64,000 nucleotides of DNA from Ideonella sp. (GTDB lineage Bacteria > Pseudomonadota > Gammaproteobacteria > Burkholderiales > Burkholderiaceae_C): contig JABTUY010000001.1 in assembly GCA_015075165.1 (NCBI GenBank), positions 930,001 to 994,000 on the forward strand. The letters run 5' to 3'. Position numbers and translations under genes: made by a program. A model generated the notes under the pieces. That model worked only from the letters and a program-made list of their open reading frames with translations. It was not told the DNA's origin and did no database searches. Positions 18,890 through 27,934 of the stretch are shown piece after piece; within the stretch, counting starts at the first letter, position 1, and each line of letters starts with the position of its first letter.

Positions 18890-20484
18890 AGACCGCCGTG
18901 ATGGTCTGGGGCGCCAGCAGCGGCGCCGGCAAGAGCCTGCTGGCCACGGCCCTGTGTCGCTGGGCCGCGCGCCAGGGCATCGACGTGGCGCCGTTCAAGG
19001 CGCAGAACATGAGCAACAACGCGCGCGTGGTGCCGATCGACGCGCGCGTGCCGGTCGCTGCGCACGCTGCCGACAGCGGCCTCGGCGAGATCGGCTCGGC
19101 ACAGTACTTCCAGGCACTGGCCGCACGCGTGGTGCCGCAGGTCGACCACAACCCGGTGCTGCTCAAGCCCGAGCGCGACACCGCCAGCCAGGTGGTGCTG
19201 CGCGGCCGCGCGCACGCCGCGCTGTCGCGCCAGCCGTGGCGCGAGCGCAGCGGGCAGCTCGCGGCGGCGGCGCGCGCCAGCTTCGAGCGCCTGGCCGCGC
19301 GTCACGACGCTCTGGTGATCGAAGGCGCCGGCTCGCCGGCCGAGATCAACCTCGCGCCGCACGACTACGTCAACCTCGGCAGCGCGCGCTGGGCGCGCGA
19401 GCGCGGCCGGCTGCAGGCGCTGCTGGTGGTCGACATCGACCGCGGCGGCGCGTTCGCGCATCTGCACGGCAGCTGGGCGCTGCTGCCCGACGACCTGCGC
19501 GGCGCGCTGGCCGGCTTCGTGCTCAACAAGTTCCGCGGCGATGCCGCACTGCTCGCGCCGGGCCCCGAGCGCCTGCGCGCGCTCACCGGCGTGCCGGTGC
19601 TGGGCGTGCTGCCGATGCAGCGCGACCACGGCCTGCCCGACGAAGACGGCCTGCACGGTGGTGCGCCGCACGGCTGGCACGGCGGCTCGGCGGCCGATGC
19701 GGCACCTGAAGACGCGCCCGAAGATGCACCCGAAGGCGCGCTCGAGAGCAGCGGGCGCGAAAGCCTGCGCGCGCACCCGCGCGTGGCCATCGTCGCGTGG
19801 CCGCACTTGAGCAACCTCGACGAGTTCCAGCCACTGGCCGCCGCCGCGCACGTGCGCTGGGTGCGCCGTGCAACCGAGCTCGACGGCGCCGACTGGATCG
19901 TGCTGCCCGGCTCCAAGCAGGTCAGCGGCGATCTGGCGTGGCTGCGCGCGCAAGGGTTCGACGCGGCCATCGTGCGGCACGCCCGCGCCGGCCGGCCGGT
20001 GCTCGGCATCTGCGGCGGCCTGCAGGTGCTGGGCGAGTCGCTCGACGACCCCGACGGCGTCGACGGCGAGCCGCACGGCCCGCTGCCGGGCCTGGGTCTG
20101 CTGCCGCTGGCCACGCGCTGCGCCGCGCCGAAGCGGCTGCGTGCGGCCCGCGTGCGCTTCGGCGCATTGCAAGCGCCGTGGCACGCGCTGTCGCGGCTCG
20201 AGCTGTCGGCCTACGAGATCCGCTGCGGGCGCACCGAGCCCACCGACGCCGCGGCCGCAGCGGCGCTGCTCGACGCGCACGGCGAGCCGATCGGCTGGCA
20301 AGGCCGCGGCGCGTGCGCCGGCGTGCTCGGCGTCGCGACGCACGGCCTGTTCGAAGACGCCGGCGTGCTGCGCGCGCTGCTGGGCCGGCAGGTGCGCACG
20401 CTCGACGAAAGCTTCGATGGCCTGGCCGACCTGATCGATCACCACCTCGGCGCGGCGACGCTGCGCCACCTCTTCGGAGCCTGA
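18886..20484 (+). CDS. cobQ: Cobyric acid synthase (glutamine-hydrolysing)
   Basis: This 532-residue amidotransferase amidates positions b, d, e and g of adenosylcobyrinate a,c-diamide. It has a P-loop-like WGASSGAGKS (residues 9-18), FKAQNMSNNARV, IEGAGSPAEINL, the glutamine amidotransferase nucleophile in VLGICGGLQVLG, and the C-terminal GVATHGLFED with the catalytic His. An acidic low-complexity insert near residues 255-290 (APEDAPEDAPEGALE) lies between the two domains and explains why it is longer than the usual 480-510 residues. It overlaps cobD by 4 bp. Confidence 0.93.
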   Translation: MKTAVMVWGASSGAGKSLLATALCRWAARQGIDVAPFKAQNMSNNARVVPIDARVPVAAHAADSGLGEIGSAQYFQALAARVVPQVDHNPVLLKPERDTASQVVLRGRAHAALSRQPWRERSGQLAAAARASFERLAARHDALVIEGAGSPAEINLAPHDYVNLGSARWARERGRLQALLVVDIDRGGAFAHLHGSWALLPDDLRGALAGFVLNKFRGDAALLAPGPERLRALTGVPVLGVLPMQRDHGLPDEDGLHGGAPHGWHGGSAADAAPEDAPEDAPEGALESSGRESLRAHPRVAIVAWPHLSNLDEFQPLAAAAHVRWVRRATELDGADWIVLPGSKQVSGDLAWLRAQGFDAAIVRHARAGRPVLGICGGLQVLGESLDDPDGVDGEPHGPLPGLGLLPLATRCAAPKRLRAARVRFGALQAPWHALSRLELSAYEIRCGRTEPTDAAAAAALLDAHGEPIGWQGRGACAGVLGVATHGLFEDAGVLRALLGRQVRTLDESFDGLADLIDHHLGAATLRHLFGA

Positions 20485-20491
20485 CCACGCG

Positions 20492-21550
20492 ATGACCGAA
20501 CCGTTCGAACCCACCCTCGCGCCCGCCGCGTTCGGCGACACCGCGCTGCGCCGGCGCGTGCAGGCTGCCCTCGACGGCAAGACCAAGCCGCAGGGCGCGC
20601 TCGGCCGGCTCGAGGCGCTGGCGCTGCAGCTCGCACTGGCGCAGCGCAGCGAGCGGCCGCGGCTGCAGCAGCCGCAGCTCGTTGTGTTCGCCGCCGACCA
20701 CGGTATCGCGGCGCAGGGCGTCTCGGCGTACCCGGCCGAGGTGACGCGGCAGATGGTGCTGAACTTCCTCGCCGGCGGCGCCGCGGTGTCGGTGCTGGCG
20801 CGCCAGCACGGCCTTGCGCTGACGGTGGCCGATTGCGGCGTCGCCGCCGAGTTCGAGCCGCACCCGATGCTGGCGCGCCTGAAGGTGCCGGGTGCGGAAC
20901 ACGGCACCGCCGACGTCAGCGTCGGCCCCGCGATGAGCGAAACGCAGTGCCACGGCGCCATTGCGCACGGGCGGCAACTGATGGCGCGCCTGCCCGGCAA
21001 TGCGCTGCTGCTGGGCGAGATGGGCATCGCCAACACCTCGGCCGCGGCGCTGCTGATGGCGCGGCTCACCGACGGGCCGCTCGCGGTGTGCGCCGGCCGC
21101 GGCACCGGCCTGGACGACGCCGGCCTCGCGCGCAAGCGCAGCGTGCTGCAGCGCGCGCTGCTGGCCAACGCCGGCGCCACCGCGCCGCTGCAGGCGCTGG
21201 CCGCGCTCGGCGGGCTCGAGATCGCCACCATGGTCGGCGCGGTGCAGCAGGCGGCCGCACAGGGACGCGTGATCGTCGTCGACGGCTTCATCTCCACGGC
21301 CGCGGTCGCAGTGGCCGCCGCGCTGCAGCCGGCGCTGCTGCAGCGCTGCGTGTTCTCGCACTGCTCGCAGGAGGCCGGGCACCGACGCTGGCTGCAGCAC
21401 CTTGGCGTGCAGCCGCTGCTCGACCTCGACCTGCGCCTGGGCGAAGGCTCGGGCGCCGCGCTGGCGTGGCCGCTGCTGGAGTCGGCCTGCCGCGTGCTGG
21501 CCGAGATGGCGAGCTTCGAATCCGCCGGCGTCAGCAGATCGTCGACATGA
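20492..21550 (+). CDS. cobT: Nicotinate-nucleotide--dimethylbenzimidazole phosphoribosyltransferase
   Basis: This 352-residue protein activates the lower ligand by making alpha-ribazole phosphate from nicotinate mononucleotide. Substrate loops are GKTKPQGALGRLEALA and FAADHGIAAQGVSAYPAEVT. The conserved LLGEMGIANTS and the catalytic Glu318 in LDLRLGEGSGAALA are present. The start ATG 20492 lies 7 bp after cobQ. The last nine or so residues (AGVSRSST) run into a direct-repeat region, so the C-terminus may have been altered by repeat formation. Confidence 0.93.
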   Translation: MTEPFEPTLAPAAFGDTALRRRVQAALDGKTKPQGALGRLEALALQLALAQRSERPRLQQPQLVVFAADHGIAAQGVSAYPAEVTRQMVLNFLAGGAAVSVLARQHGLALTVADCGVAAEFEPHPMLARLKVPGAEHGTADVSVGPAMSETQCHGAIAHGRQLMARLPGNALLLGEMGIANTSAAALLMARLTDGPLAVCAGRGTGLDDAGLARKRSVLQRALLANAGATAPLQALAALGGLEIATMVGAVQQAAAQGRVIVVDGFISTAAVAVAAALQPALLQRCVFSHCSQEAGHRRWLQHLGVQPLLDLDLRLGEGSGAALAWPLLESACRVLAEMASFESAGVSRSST

Positions 21551-21662
21551 GCGCGCACGGCCGCTCCGAAGCGCGAATCCCGCAGCGCGCAGGCGCGCAG
21601 GGTTCAATCAGCGCGCACGGCCGCTCCGAAGCGCGAATCCCGGAGCGCACCGCGCGCAGGGT
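21550..21662 (+). repeat. 60-bp-period tandem duplication between cobT and cobS
   Basis: A 33-bp segment (starting AGCGCGCACGGCCGCTCCGA) is repeated without change at 21550-21582 and 21610-21642; the flanking bases up to GCGCAGGGT are nearly repeated too. The second copy ends just before the cobS GTG. The unit shares the words CGCACGGC and CGCTC and a terminal CGAAT with the 31-bp repeat at 36581-36690. Confidence 0.9.
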
Positions 21663-21668
21663 CGCCCG

Positions 21669-22502
21669 GTGAACGCATTGCGGCACGAGCTGCGCCTGTT
21701 CTTCGTGGCGCTGCAGTTCCTCACCCGGCTGCCGGCGCCGGCGTGGGTGGGCCGTGACGGCTGGCAGCCCGAGTGGCTGAACCGCGCGGTGCGGCACTTC
21801 CCGCTGGTGGGCGCGGCGGTGGGCTTGCTCGCCGGCGCCGTCGCCTACGGCGCGTACCAACTGTGGCCGCCGTGGGTGGCGGCCACGTTGGCGGTGGCCG
21901 CCACGCTGTGGCTGACCGCTGCGTTCCACGAAGACGGCCTGGCCGATACGTTCGACGCGCTGCTCGGCGCCGCGCCGCGCGAGCGCGCGCTGGCGATCAT
22001 GAAGGACTCGCGCATCGGCACCTATGGCGCGGCGGCGCTCGGCCTCGGCCTGCTGCTGCGCGTGGCGCTGCTGGCCGAGCTGCTCGCGCGCGACCCGCTG
22101 CTTGCCGCGGCGGCCTGCGTCGCCGCGCACGCCGGCGCGCGCGCGTGTGCGGTGACGCTGATGGCCGCACTGCCGTACGCCGGCGACGAAGCGCACGCCA
22201 AGGCCAAGCCGCTGGCACGCGCGGTGCGCGGCGCCGACGCCGGCTGGGCCATCGCGATCGGCGTGCTCGCGCTCGTGCTGGCGCTCGTGCCAGCGTTGGC
22301 GGCCGTGCAGCAGGCGTCGCCCGCACCGGCAGTCGCGTCGGTCGCGGCCGCCGGCGTGCTCGCACTCGGCACGCTGGTGCTCGTGTTGCGCGCCTGGCTG
22401 CTGCGCCGGCTCGGTGGCTACACCGGTGATGCGCTGGGTGCATGCGAGCAGCTCGGCGAGATCGCGCTGTGGCTCGTCTTCGTGGCGATGTGGGCGCGGT
22501 GA
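21669..22502 (+). CDS. cobS: Adenosylcobinamide-GDP ribazoletransferase (cobalamin synthase)
   Basis: This 277-residue multi-pass inner-membrane enzyme condenses adenosylcobinamide-GDP with alpha-ribazole (phosphate), the last assembly step of cobalamin. The family signature AAFHEDGLADTFDALLG and MKDSRIGTYGAAALGL are intact, as are FLTRLPAP at the N-terminus and RRLGGYTGDALGACEQLGE near the C-terminus. Translation is placed at GTG 21669, the first start after the repeat region; the preceding frame encodes only repeat-derived residues. Confidence 0.92.
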   Translation: MNALRHELRLFFVALQFLTRLPAPAWVGRDGWQPEWLNRAVRHFPLVGAAVGLLAGAVAYGAYQLWPPWVAATLAVAATLWLTAAFHEDGLADTFDALLGAAPRERALAIMKDSRIGTYGAAALGLGLLLRVALLAELLARDPLLAAAACVAAHAGARACAVTLMAALPYAGDEAHAKAKPLARAVRGADAGWAIAIGVLALVLALVPALAAVQQASPAPAVASVAAAGVLALGTLVLVLRAWLLRRLGGYTGDALGACEQLGEIALWLVFVAMWAR

Positions 22503-22535
22503 CGTGCGGCCGACACGCGACGTGACCGCGCCGTG

Positions 22536-23123
22536 ATGACTGCGTTCGCAGCCGCGGTGGCCGACGCGTCGCGCGCGCTGCACCTGCACGCCTGGCGCCA
22601 CCCACGCGCGAACGGCGCCGAAGGGCGCTGCATCGGCCGCACCGATCTACGCGTCGATCCACGCCGCGCCAAGCGGCTCGCGCACCGCATCCGCGCGCAC
22701 GCGCGCCACCACGCGCTGCCGCGCGTGGTGATCACGTCGCCGCTGCGCCGCAGCGCGGTCGTCGGCAAATGGCTCGCGCGTTGGGGTTGGACACATCGTG
22801 TGGATCGCGCGCTCGCCGAGCTCGACTTCGGTCGCTGGGACGGCCAGCGGTGGTCGGCCATCGCTCGCGACGAATTCGACGCCTGGTGCCGCGACTTCGC
22901 GCAGCACGCGCCCGGTGACGGCGAATCGGTGGCCGCGCTGCTGCAGCGCGTACGCGGGTTCGACCCTGGCGACGCGCGCGTGCTCGTCACGCACGGCGGC
23001 TGGTTGTCGGGCGCGCTGTGGCTGCTGGACGGCGGCGAACTCACCAGCGAGCGCTGGCCTGCGGCGCCACGCCACGACACGCACACCGCGCTGCCGTGGC
23101 CGCTGTCGGCAGCGGGGCGCTGA
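22536..23123 (+). CDS. cobC: Alpha-ribazole phosphatase / histidine phosphatase family protein
   Basis: This 195-residue histidine phosphatase-fold protein has the phospho-acceptor motif as WRHPRANGAEGRCIGRTDL (RH kept, third residue Pro instead of Gly), SPLRRS for the second arginine, the acid in LAELDFGRWDG and the second histidine in VTHGG. It closes the B12 gene run, where CobC removes the phosphate from alpha-ribazole phosphate or adenosylcobalamin phosphate. The start could be GTG 22533 or ATG 22536. A general phosphatase role cannot be excluded from sequence alone. Confidence 0.82.
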   Translation: MTAFAAAVADASRALHLHAWRHPRANGAEGRCIGRTDLRVDPRRAKRLAHRIRAHARHHALPRVVITSPLRRSAVVGKWLARWGWTHRVDRALAELDFGRWDGQRWSAIARDEFDAWCRDFAQHAPGDGESVAALLQRVRGFDPGDARVLVTHGGWLSGALWLLDGGELTSERWPAAPRHDTHTALPWPLSAAGR

Positions 23124-23210
23124 GGCGCCGCCTCGTCCGCGGTTGGCGACCGCGTGCGCGAGCCGCGCGTGTCGGCAGCGCCGCCGCTGCGGCCGCTGCA
23201 CAATCGGCCG

Positions 23211-24068
23211 ATGCCGCAGTTCATTCCCGCGATCGCGCCGATCGCACCGTCCAGCGCCGTGGCGTGGTGCTTCGCGTTCGTCGAGGGTCAGTTGCTGCTG
23301 CCCGAGGGCCGCGCCGAAGCCGGCCTCGCGCCGCAGCCGTGGTCGTGCTTCGAGCCGATGCGGCCGGCACGCCACTTTCTCGGCCGCATCGACGGCGTCG
23401 ACTGCTGGGCGTTCACGCTCGAGCAGCCGCCGGCGGGCTTCCGGCGCGTGCCGCTGCGCGCCGCGATGATGAGCTTCGACGACACGCTGATGGGCGTGGC
23501 CGGCCGCGCCGCTCAGGTGCTCGAATGGGACCGCGCGCACCGCTACTGCGGCGTGTGCGGCACGCCCACCGAGCTGCAGGCGCACGAGCGCGCACGCAAG
23601 TGTCCGCGCTGCGGCCACAGCGCGTATCCGCGGCTGAGCCCGGCGATGATGGTGCTGGTGTGGCGCGCGCCCGCCGGCGGCCCCCGCCAGGTGCTGCTGG
23701 CACGTTCGCCGCACTACGTGCCGGGTGTGTACAGCGCGCTGGCCGGCTTCGTCGAACCCGGTGAATCGCTCGAGCAGTGCGTGCACCGCGAGGTCGCCGA
23801 GGAGGTCGGCGTACGGGTGGACCACCTGCGCTACTACGGCAGCCAGAGCTGGCCGTTTCCGCACAGCCTGATGGTGGCCTACACCGCCGAGTGGGTGGGC
23901 GGCGAGATCGTGCGGCAGGAGGACGAGATCGAGGACGCGCAGTGGTACACGATCGATGCGCTGCCGCCGATCCCGCCGCGCTTCTCGATCTCGGGCCATC
24001 TGATCCGCGACACCGTGGTGGCGATGGGCGCTGCAGAGCCGGGTGGCGGCACGGCAGCGGTGCGCTGA
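23211..24068 (+). CDS. nudC: NAD(+) diphosphatase / NAD-RNA decapping hydrolase NudC
   Basis: This 285-residue protein has an N-terminal NUDIX-like domain, a central zinc ribbon with four cysteines (YCGVCG...KCPRCG, residues about 117-142) and a C-terminal Nudix domain with the box GFVEPGESLEQ...EVAEEVGV. The NudC-specific SQSWPFPHSLM follows it. It cleaves NADH/NAD to NMN and AMP and removes NAD caps from RNA. The start at ATG 23211 gives the usual family length; upstream in-frame codons add 19 residues without homology. Confidence 0.93.
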   Translation: MPQFIPAIAPIAPSSAVAWCFAFVEGQLLLPEGRAEAGLAPQPWSCFEPMRPARHFLGRIDGVDCWAFTLEQPPAGFRRVPLRAAMMSFDDTLMGVAGRAAQVLEWDRAHRYCGVCGTPTELQAHERARKCPRCGHSAYPRLSPAMMVLVWRAPAGGPRQVLLARSPHYVPGVYSALAGFVEPGESLEQCVHREVAEEVGVRVDHLRYYGSQSWPFPHSLMVAYTAEWVGGEIVRQEDEIEDAQWYTIDALPPIPPRFSISGHLIRDTVVAMGAAEPGGGTAAVR

Positions 24069-24149
24069 AGCGCCGAGGCAGCAGCCTGACTCGCGGATCG
24101 GTGAACTCTGCACCGTCGTCACAGACCCGGCACACGGCGCGCGACAGCC

Positions 24150-25016
24150 ATGGCAGCGGAGGCCACCCTGCAACAGGCGCGAGCGGCCTACGCCCGCCGC
24201 ATCGTGCCGCACACCGCGGGTGATGCCGGCCCGCGGCTCGTGGCCGCCTTCGCGGCGCTGCCGCGCGAGCGCTTCGTCGGCCCGCCACCGTGGCGGACGA
24301 TGGGTGGCGGCATCGGCCGCATCGACACCAGCGACCCGCTGGCGCTGTACGACGACGTGCTGGTGAGCCTCGACGCCGGGCGCGGCATCAACAACGGCCA
24401 GCCGTCGCTGCACGCGGAGTGCCTGGCGGCATGCGACCCGCAGCCGGGCGAAACGGCGCTGCATGTCGGCGCCGGCACCGGCTACTACACTGCGGTGCTG
24501 GCGCTGCTGGTGGGCGCGCACGGACGGGTGATCGCCTACGAGATCGAGGCCGACCTCGCGACGCAGGCCGCACGCCACCTCGCCACATGGCCGCAGGTCG
24601 AGGTGCGCGCCGCGTCGGGCACCATCGCGCCGCTACCCGCAGCCGACGTGATCTATGTCAGCGCCGGCGCAACGCATCCGCTGCCGGCATGGCTCGATGC
24701 GTTGCGGCCCGGTGGACGCCTGATGTTTCCGCTGGCGCCCGACACCGATGTCGGCATGATGCTGCTGGTGACACGGCGCACTGCGGTCACGTACGACGCG
24801 CGCGCGTTGATGCGCGTGTCGTTCATCGCCTGCGTTGGCGCCGGCGATGCGCGCGCGGCCGACGCGCTGCGCCGTGCGCTGGCGACGCGACCGATCGATG
24901 CGGTGCGTTCGCTGCACCGCGACGACGCACCCGACGCATCGGCCTGGCTCGTCGGCAACGGCTGGTGGCTGTCGACGCGCGAGGCGGCGACGCGCGAGCC
25001 GCAAGTGGGGTCGTAG
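24150..25016 (+). CDS. Protein-L-isoaspartate O-methyltransferase-like SAM-dependent methyltransferase
   Basis: This 288-residue protein belongs to the PCMT superfamily. An N-terminal helical part (residues 1-60, ending PRERFVG) precedes a region with GQPSLHAECLAACDPQPGE, the SAM-binding motif I as ALHVGAGTGYYTAVLALLVG, and VIAYEIEADLA. The C-terminal part is longer than in E. coli Pcm (208 residues). The usual substrate-loop motif TISQP is changed to INNGQPS, so repair of isoaspartyl residues is uncertain; it may methylate another carboxylate. It stands alone downstream of nudC. Confidence 0.75.
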   Translation: MAAEATLQQARAAYARRIVPHTAGDAGPRLVAAFAALPRERFVGPPPWRTMGGGIGRIDTSDPLALYDDVLVSLDAGRGINNGQPSLHAECLAACDPQPGETALHVGAGTGYYTAVLALLVGAHGRVIAYEIEADLATQAARHLATWPQVEVRAASGTIAPLPAADVIYVSAGATHPLPAWLDALRPGGRLMFPLAPDTDVGMMLLVTRRTAVTYDARALMRVSFIACVGAGDARAADALRRALATRPIDAVRSLHRDDAPDASAWLVGNGWWLSTREAATREPQVGS

Positions 25017-25084
25017 ATCGGGTCGTGGTGGCGACCGGCGATGGCGACCGGCAGTGGTGCTTGCGAAGCGGCGTGCCGTCGGCG

Positions 25085-27790
25085 TCAATCCGGCGCGTTG
25101 CCGTGCAGGGCCAGGTGCAGTTCCAGAACCCCCGGCTCCGCGGCTGCCGTCACCGCGAAGCCCACGCTGCGCGCCAGCGCCGCCATGCCGGCGTTCTCGA
25201 CCAGGCATTCACCCCACACCTCGCGCGTGCCGCGTTCGCGCAGGTATTCGATCAGCCGCAGCAGCAGCGCGCGACCCAGACCGCGCCGCTGCCAGGCGCC
25301 GGCGATCTGGATCGCGAACTCGGCGCGCTGGTTGTCGGGGTCGCAACTGGCGCGCACCTCGCCCGCCATCGGTGTCTCGGCGTCGCCTGGCGTCGCCGCA
25401 TCGCCGGCCGGCAGCGCGATGAAGGCCATCTCGCGGTCGTAGTCGATCTGGCTGAAACGCGCCAGTTCCGAATGCGGCACCTCGCGTCGCATCAGGAAGA
25501 AGCGCAGCCGCATGTCGGCCGGGCTGGCGTGCGCGTAGAACGCCCGCAGGCGTGGCGCGTCCTCGGGCCGGATCGGCCGCAGCAGCAGTTGCGTGTTGTC
25601 GAGCTGCAGCGTGCCCTCGAGCTGCGACGGGTACGGCACGATCGCCAGCCGGTCGGTCGCCCGCGCGCTGGTGGCGGCCAGCTTCACACGCGCGTCGAGC
25701 GCGATCACGCCGTCGTGGTCGGCCAGCAGCGGGTTGATGTCGAGCTCGATGAGTTCGGGCAGGTCACACACCATCTGCGACACCGCCAGCAGCACGGCTG
25801 CGACCGCCTCGACATCGGCGCTCGCGCGATCGCGGTAGCCGGCCAGCAGCCGGGCGACGCGGGTGCGCGCGATCAGGTCGTGCGCGAGGCGGTCGTTCAG
25901 CGGCGGCAGCGCGGTGGCACTGTCGTTCAGCAGCTCGACCGCGGTGCCGCCCTGGCCGAACATCAGCACCGGGCCGAACACCGCATCGCTGGCCACGCCC
26001 GCGATCAGCTCGTGCGCACGCGGCCGCCGCACCATCGCCTGCACCGTGTAGCCGGCCAGCTGCGCATCGGGGCGCAGCGTGCGCAGCCGCTCGGCGATCT
26101 CGGCGGCGGCGCGGCGCAGCGCGGCCTCGTCGGCCAGCGCGAGCGCGACACCGCCGACATCTGACTTGTGCGACACCTGCGGCGACAGCAGCTTCAGCAC
26201 CACCGGGTAGCCGATCGCGGCGGCCATCGACGCCGCCTCGTCGGCATCGCGCGCGACCCGCGTCGGCACGATCGGAATGCGGTAGGCGTCGAGCAGCGCC
26301 TTGGCCTCCACCTCGTCGAGCAGGCTGCGTTCGCGGGCCAACGCACCATCGATCACCGCGCGTGCACGGGCCCGGTCGGGCTCGAACGGCAGCACGCTGG
26401 CGCGCGGCGCCTGCAGCAGCGCCTGCTGGTTCTGCCGGTAGACCACGCGCCGCACGAAGGCGGTGACGGCGCGCTCGGGTGACGAGTACGTCGGCACGCC
26501 GGCGGCCTCGCAGGCGCGCGCGGCGTCGGCCACCACGGCCGCGCCGAGCCAGCTCGTCAGCACCGGCTTGGCGGCCGCGCGCAGCAGCGGCACGCACGCC
26601 TGCGCGATCTGCAGGCTCGGCACCACGGCGGTCGGCGCATGCATCAACAGCACCGCATCGACCTCGGGCGCCGCCAGCAGGATCTGCAGCGCCGCGGTGT
26701 AGCGCTCGATCGGCGCATCGCCGATCAGGTCGACCGGGTTGCCGCGCGACCACGTGGCCGGCAGTTGCGCATCGAGCGCGGCACAGGTCGCGTCGCTCAA
26801 CGGTGCGAGCCGGCCGCTTTGCAGGCTGAGCGCGTCGGCCGCCAGCACGCCGGCCCCGCCGCCGTTGGTGACGATGGCCAGCCGCTCGCCGTGCAGCGGC
26901 CGCACGTGAGCCACCGTTTCGGCGGCGTCGAACAGGTCGTCGAGCGTGTCGACGCGCACCATGCCGGCGCGGCGGAACGCGGCGTCGTACACCGTGTCGG
27001 CGCCGGCCAGCGCGCCGGTGTGCGAGGCGGCGGCCTTCGCACCTTCGGGCGCGCGCCCGGCCTTCACCACCACCACCGGCTTGTTGCGCGACGCCGCGCG
27101 CGCGGCCGACATGAACTTGCGCGCCGCACGCACCGACTCGAGGTACATCAGCACCGCGCTGGTCTGGCCGTCGGCGGCGAGGTAGTCGATCACGTCGCCG
27201 ATGTCGACATCGGCGCTGTCGCCCAGCGAGATGAAGTGCGAGAAACCGATGCCGCGCGAGTTGGCCCAATCGAGCATCGCGGTGGCCAGCGCACCCGACT
27301 GCGACACGAACGCCAGCCGCCCGGGCAGCGCCTGCGTGTGCGCGAAGCTGGCGTTCAGCTTGACACCCGGCACCAGCAGGCCGAGGCAGTTGGGCCCGAG
27401 GATGCGCAGCAGGTGCGGCCGCGCCGCATCGAGCATCGCCTGCTGCAGGCTGCGGCCGTCGGCCGCGCGCGCCACGCCCAGGCCCGCGCTGAGCACGATG
27501 GCGGCACGCGTGCCGCGCGCGCCGAGCGCCGCGATCAGCCCGGGCACCGTCGGCGCCGGCGTGCAGACGACCGCAAGGTCCGGCACGCCGGGCAGCGCGG
27601 CCACGTCGTGGAACGCGGGCTGCCCGGCGACCGTGTCGTGCGCGATGTTCACCGGCCACAGCGGGCCGTCGAAGCGCGCGGCCAGCAGGTTGGCCATCAC
27701 CAGCGCGCCGATGCTGCGCGCGCGATCGGAGGCGCCGATCACGGCCAGCGAGCGTGGCTGGAACAGGCGATCGAGGTTGCGCACGCTCAT
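25085..27790 (-). CDS. Pat-type bifunctional acyl-CoA synthetase-like / GNAT protein acetyltransferase
   Basis: This 901-residue protein has a CoA-binding Rossmann domain (LAVIGASDRARSIGALVMAN), succinyl-CoA-ligase-like domains (AAASHTGALAGADTVYDAAF, then TNGGGAGVLAADAL), an ATP-grasp domain (IGYPVVLKLLSPQVSHKSDV) and a C-terminal GNAT domain (LLRPIRPEDAPRLRAFYAH, then IAGAWQRRGLGRALLLRLIE). This order is that of Salmonella Pat/E. coli PatZ, which acetylate lysines, including those of acetyl-CoA synthetase. The start ATG 27790 has GAGGAG upstream. It is monocistronic and followed by a TA-rich-free gap. Confidence 0.88.
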   Translation of the reverse strand: MSVRNLDRLFQPRSLAVIGASDRARSIGALVMANLLAARFDGPLWPVNIAHDTVAGQPAFHDVAALPGVPDLAVVCTPAPTVPGLIAALGARGTRAAIVLSAGLGVARAADGRSLQQAMLDAARPHLLRILGPNCLGLLVPGVKLNASFAHTQALPGRLAFVSQSGALATAMLDWANSRGIGFSHFISLGDSADVDIGDVIDYLAADGQTSAVLMYLESVRAARKFMSAARAASRNKPVVVVKAGRAPEGAKAAASHTGALAGADTVYDAAFRRAGMVRVDTLDDLFDAAETVAHVRPLHGERLAIVTNGGGAGVLAADALSLQSGRLAPLSDATCAALDAQLPATWSRGNPVDLIGDAPIERYTAALQILLAAPEVDAVLLMHAPTAVVPSLQIAQACVPLLRAAAKPVLTSWLGAAVVADAARACEAAGVPTYSSPERAVTAFVRRVVYRQNQQALLQAPRASVLPFEPDRARARAVIDGALARERSLLDEVEAKALLDAYRIPIVPTRVARDADEAASMAAAIGYPVVLKLLSPQVSHKSDVGGVALALADEAALRRAAAEIAERLRTLRPDAQLAGYTVQAMVRRPRAHELIAGVASDAVFGPVLMFGQGGTAVELLNDSATALPPLNDRLAHDLIARTRVARLLAGYRDRASADVEAVAAVLLAVSQMVCDLPELIELDINPLLADHDGVIALDARVKLAATSARATDRLAIVPYPSQLEGTLQLDNTQLLLRPIRPEDAPRLRAFYAHASPADMRLRFFLMRREVPHSELARFSQIDYDREMAFIALPAGDAATPGDAETPMAGEVRASCDPDNQRAEFAIQIAGAWQRRGLGRALLLRLIEYLRERGTREVWGECLVENAGMAALARSVGFAVTAAAEPGVLELHLALHGNAPD

Positions 27791-27934
27791 GGAAGGCTCC
27801 TCATCGTTCGTGGTCGGATCGCTCGGGCCGCGGCCCGCTGCCACGATGGTGCATCGGCCGCGGCGGCGGTGCACGCCGGCACGGCGCGAGCGCGGCAGCC
27901 GACGCGTCGCCACCGCTCGCCGCGCAGCGTGGTT

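Noticed and set aside
18766-21558. 930-codon minus-strand frame antisense to cobQ and cobT
   Set aside because: No recognisable domain, and the opposite strand encodes full-length conserved enzymes.
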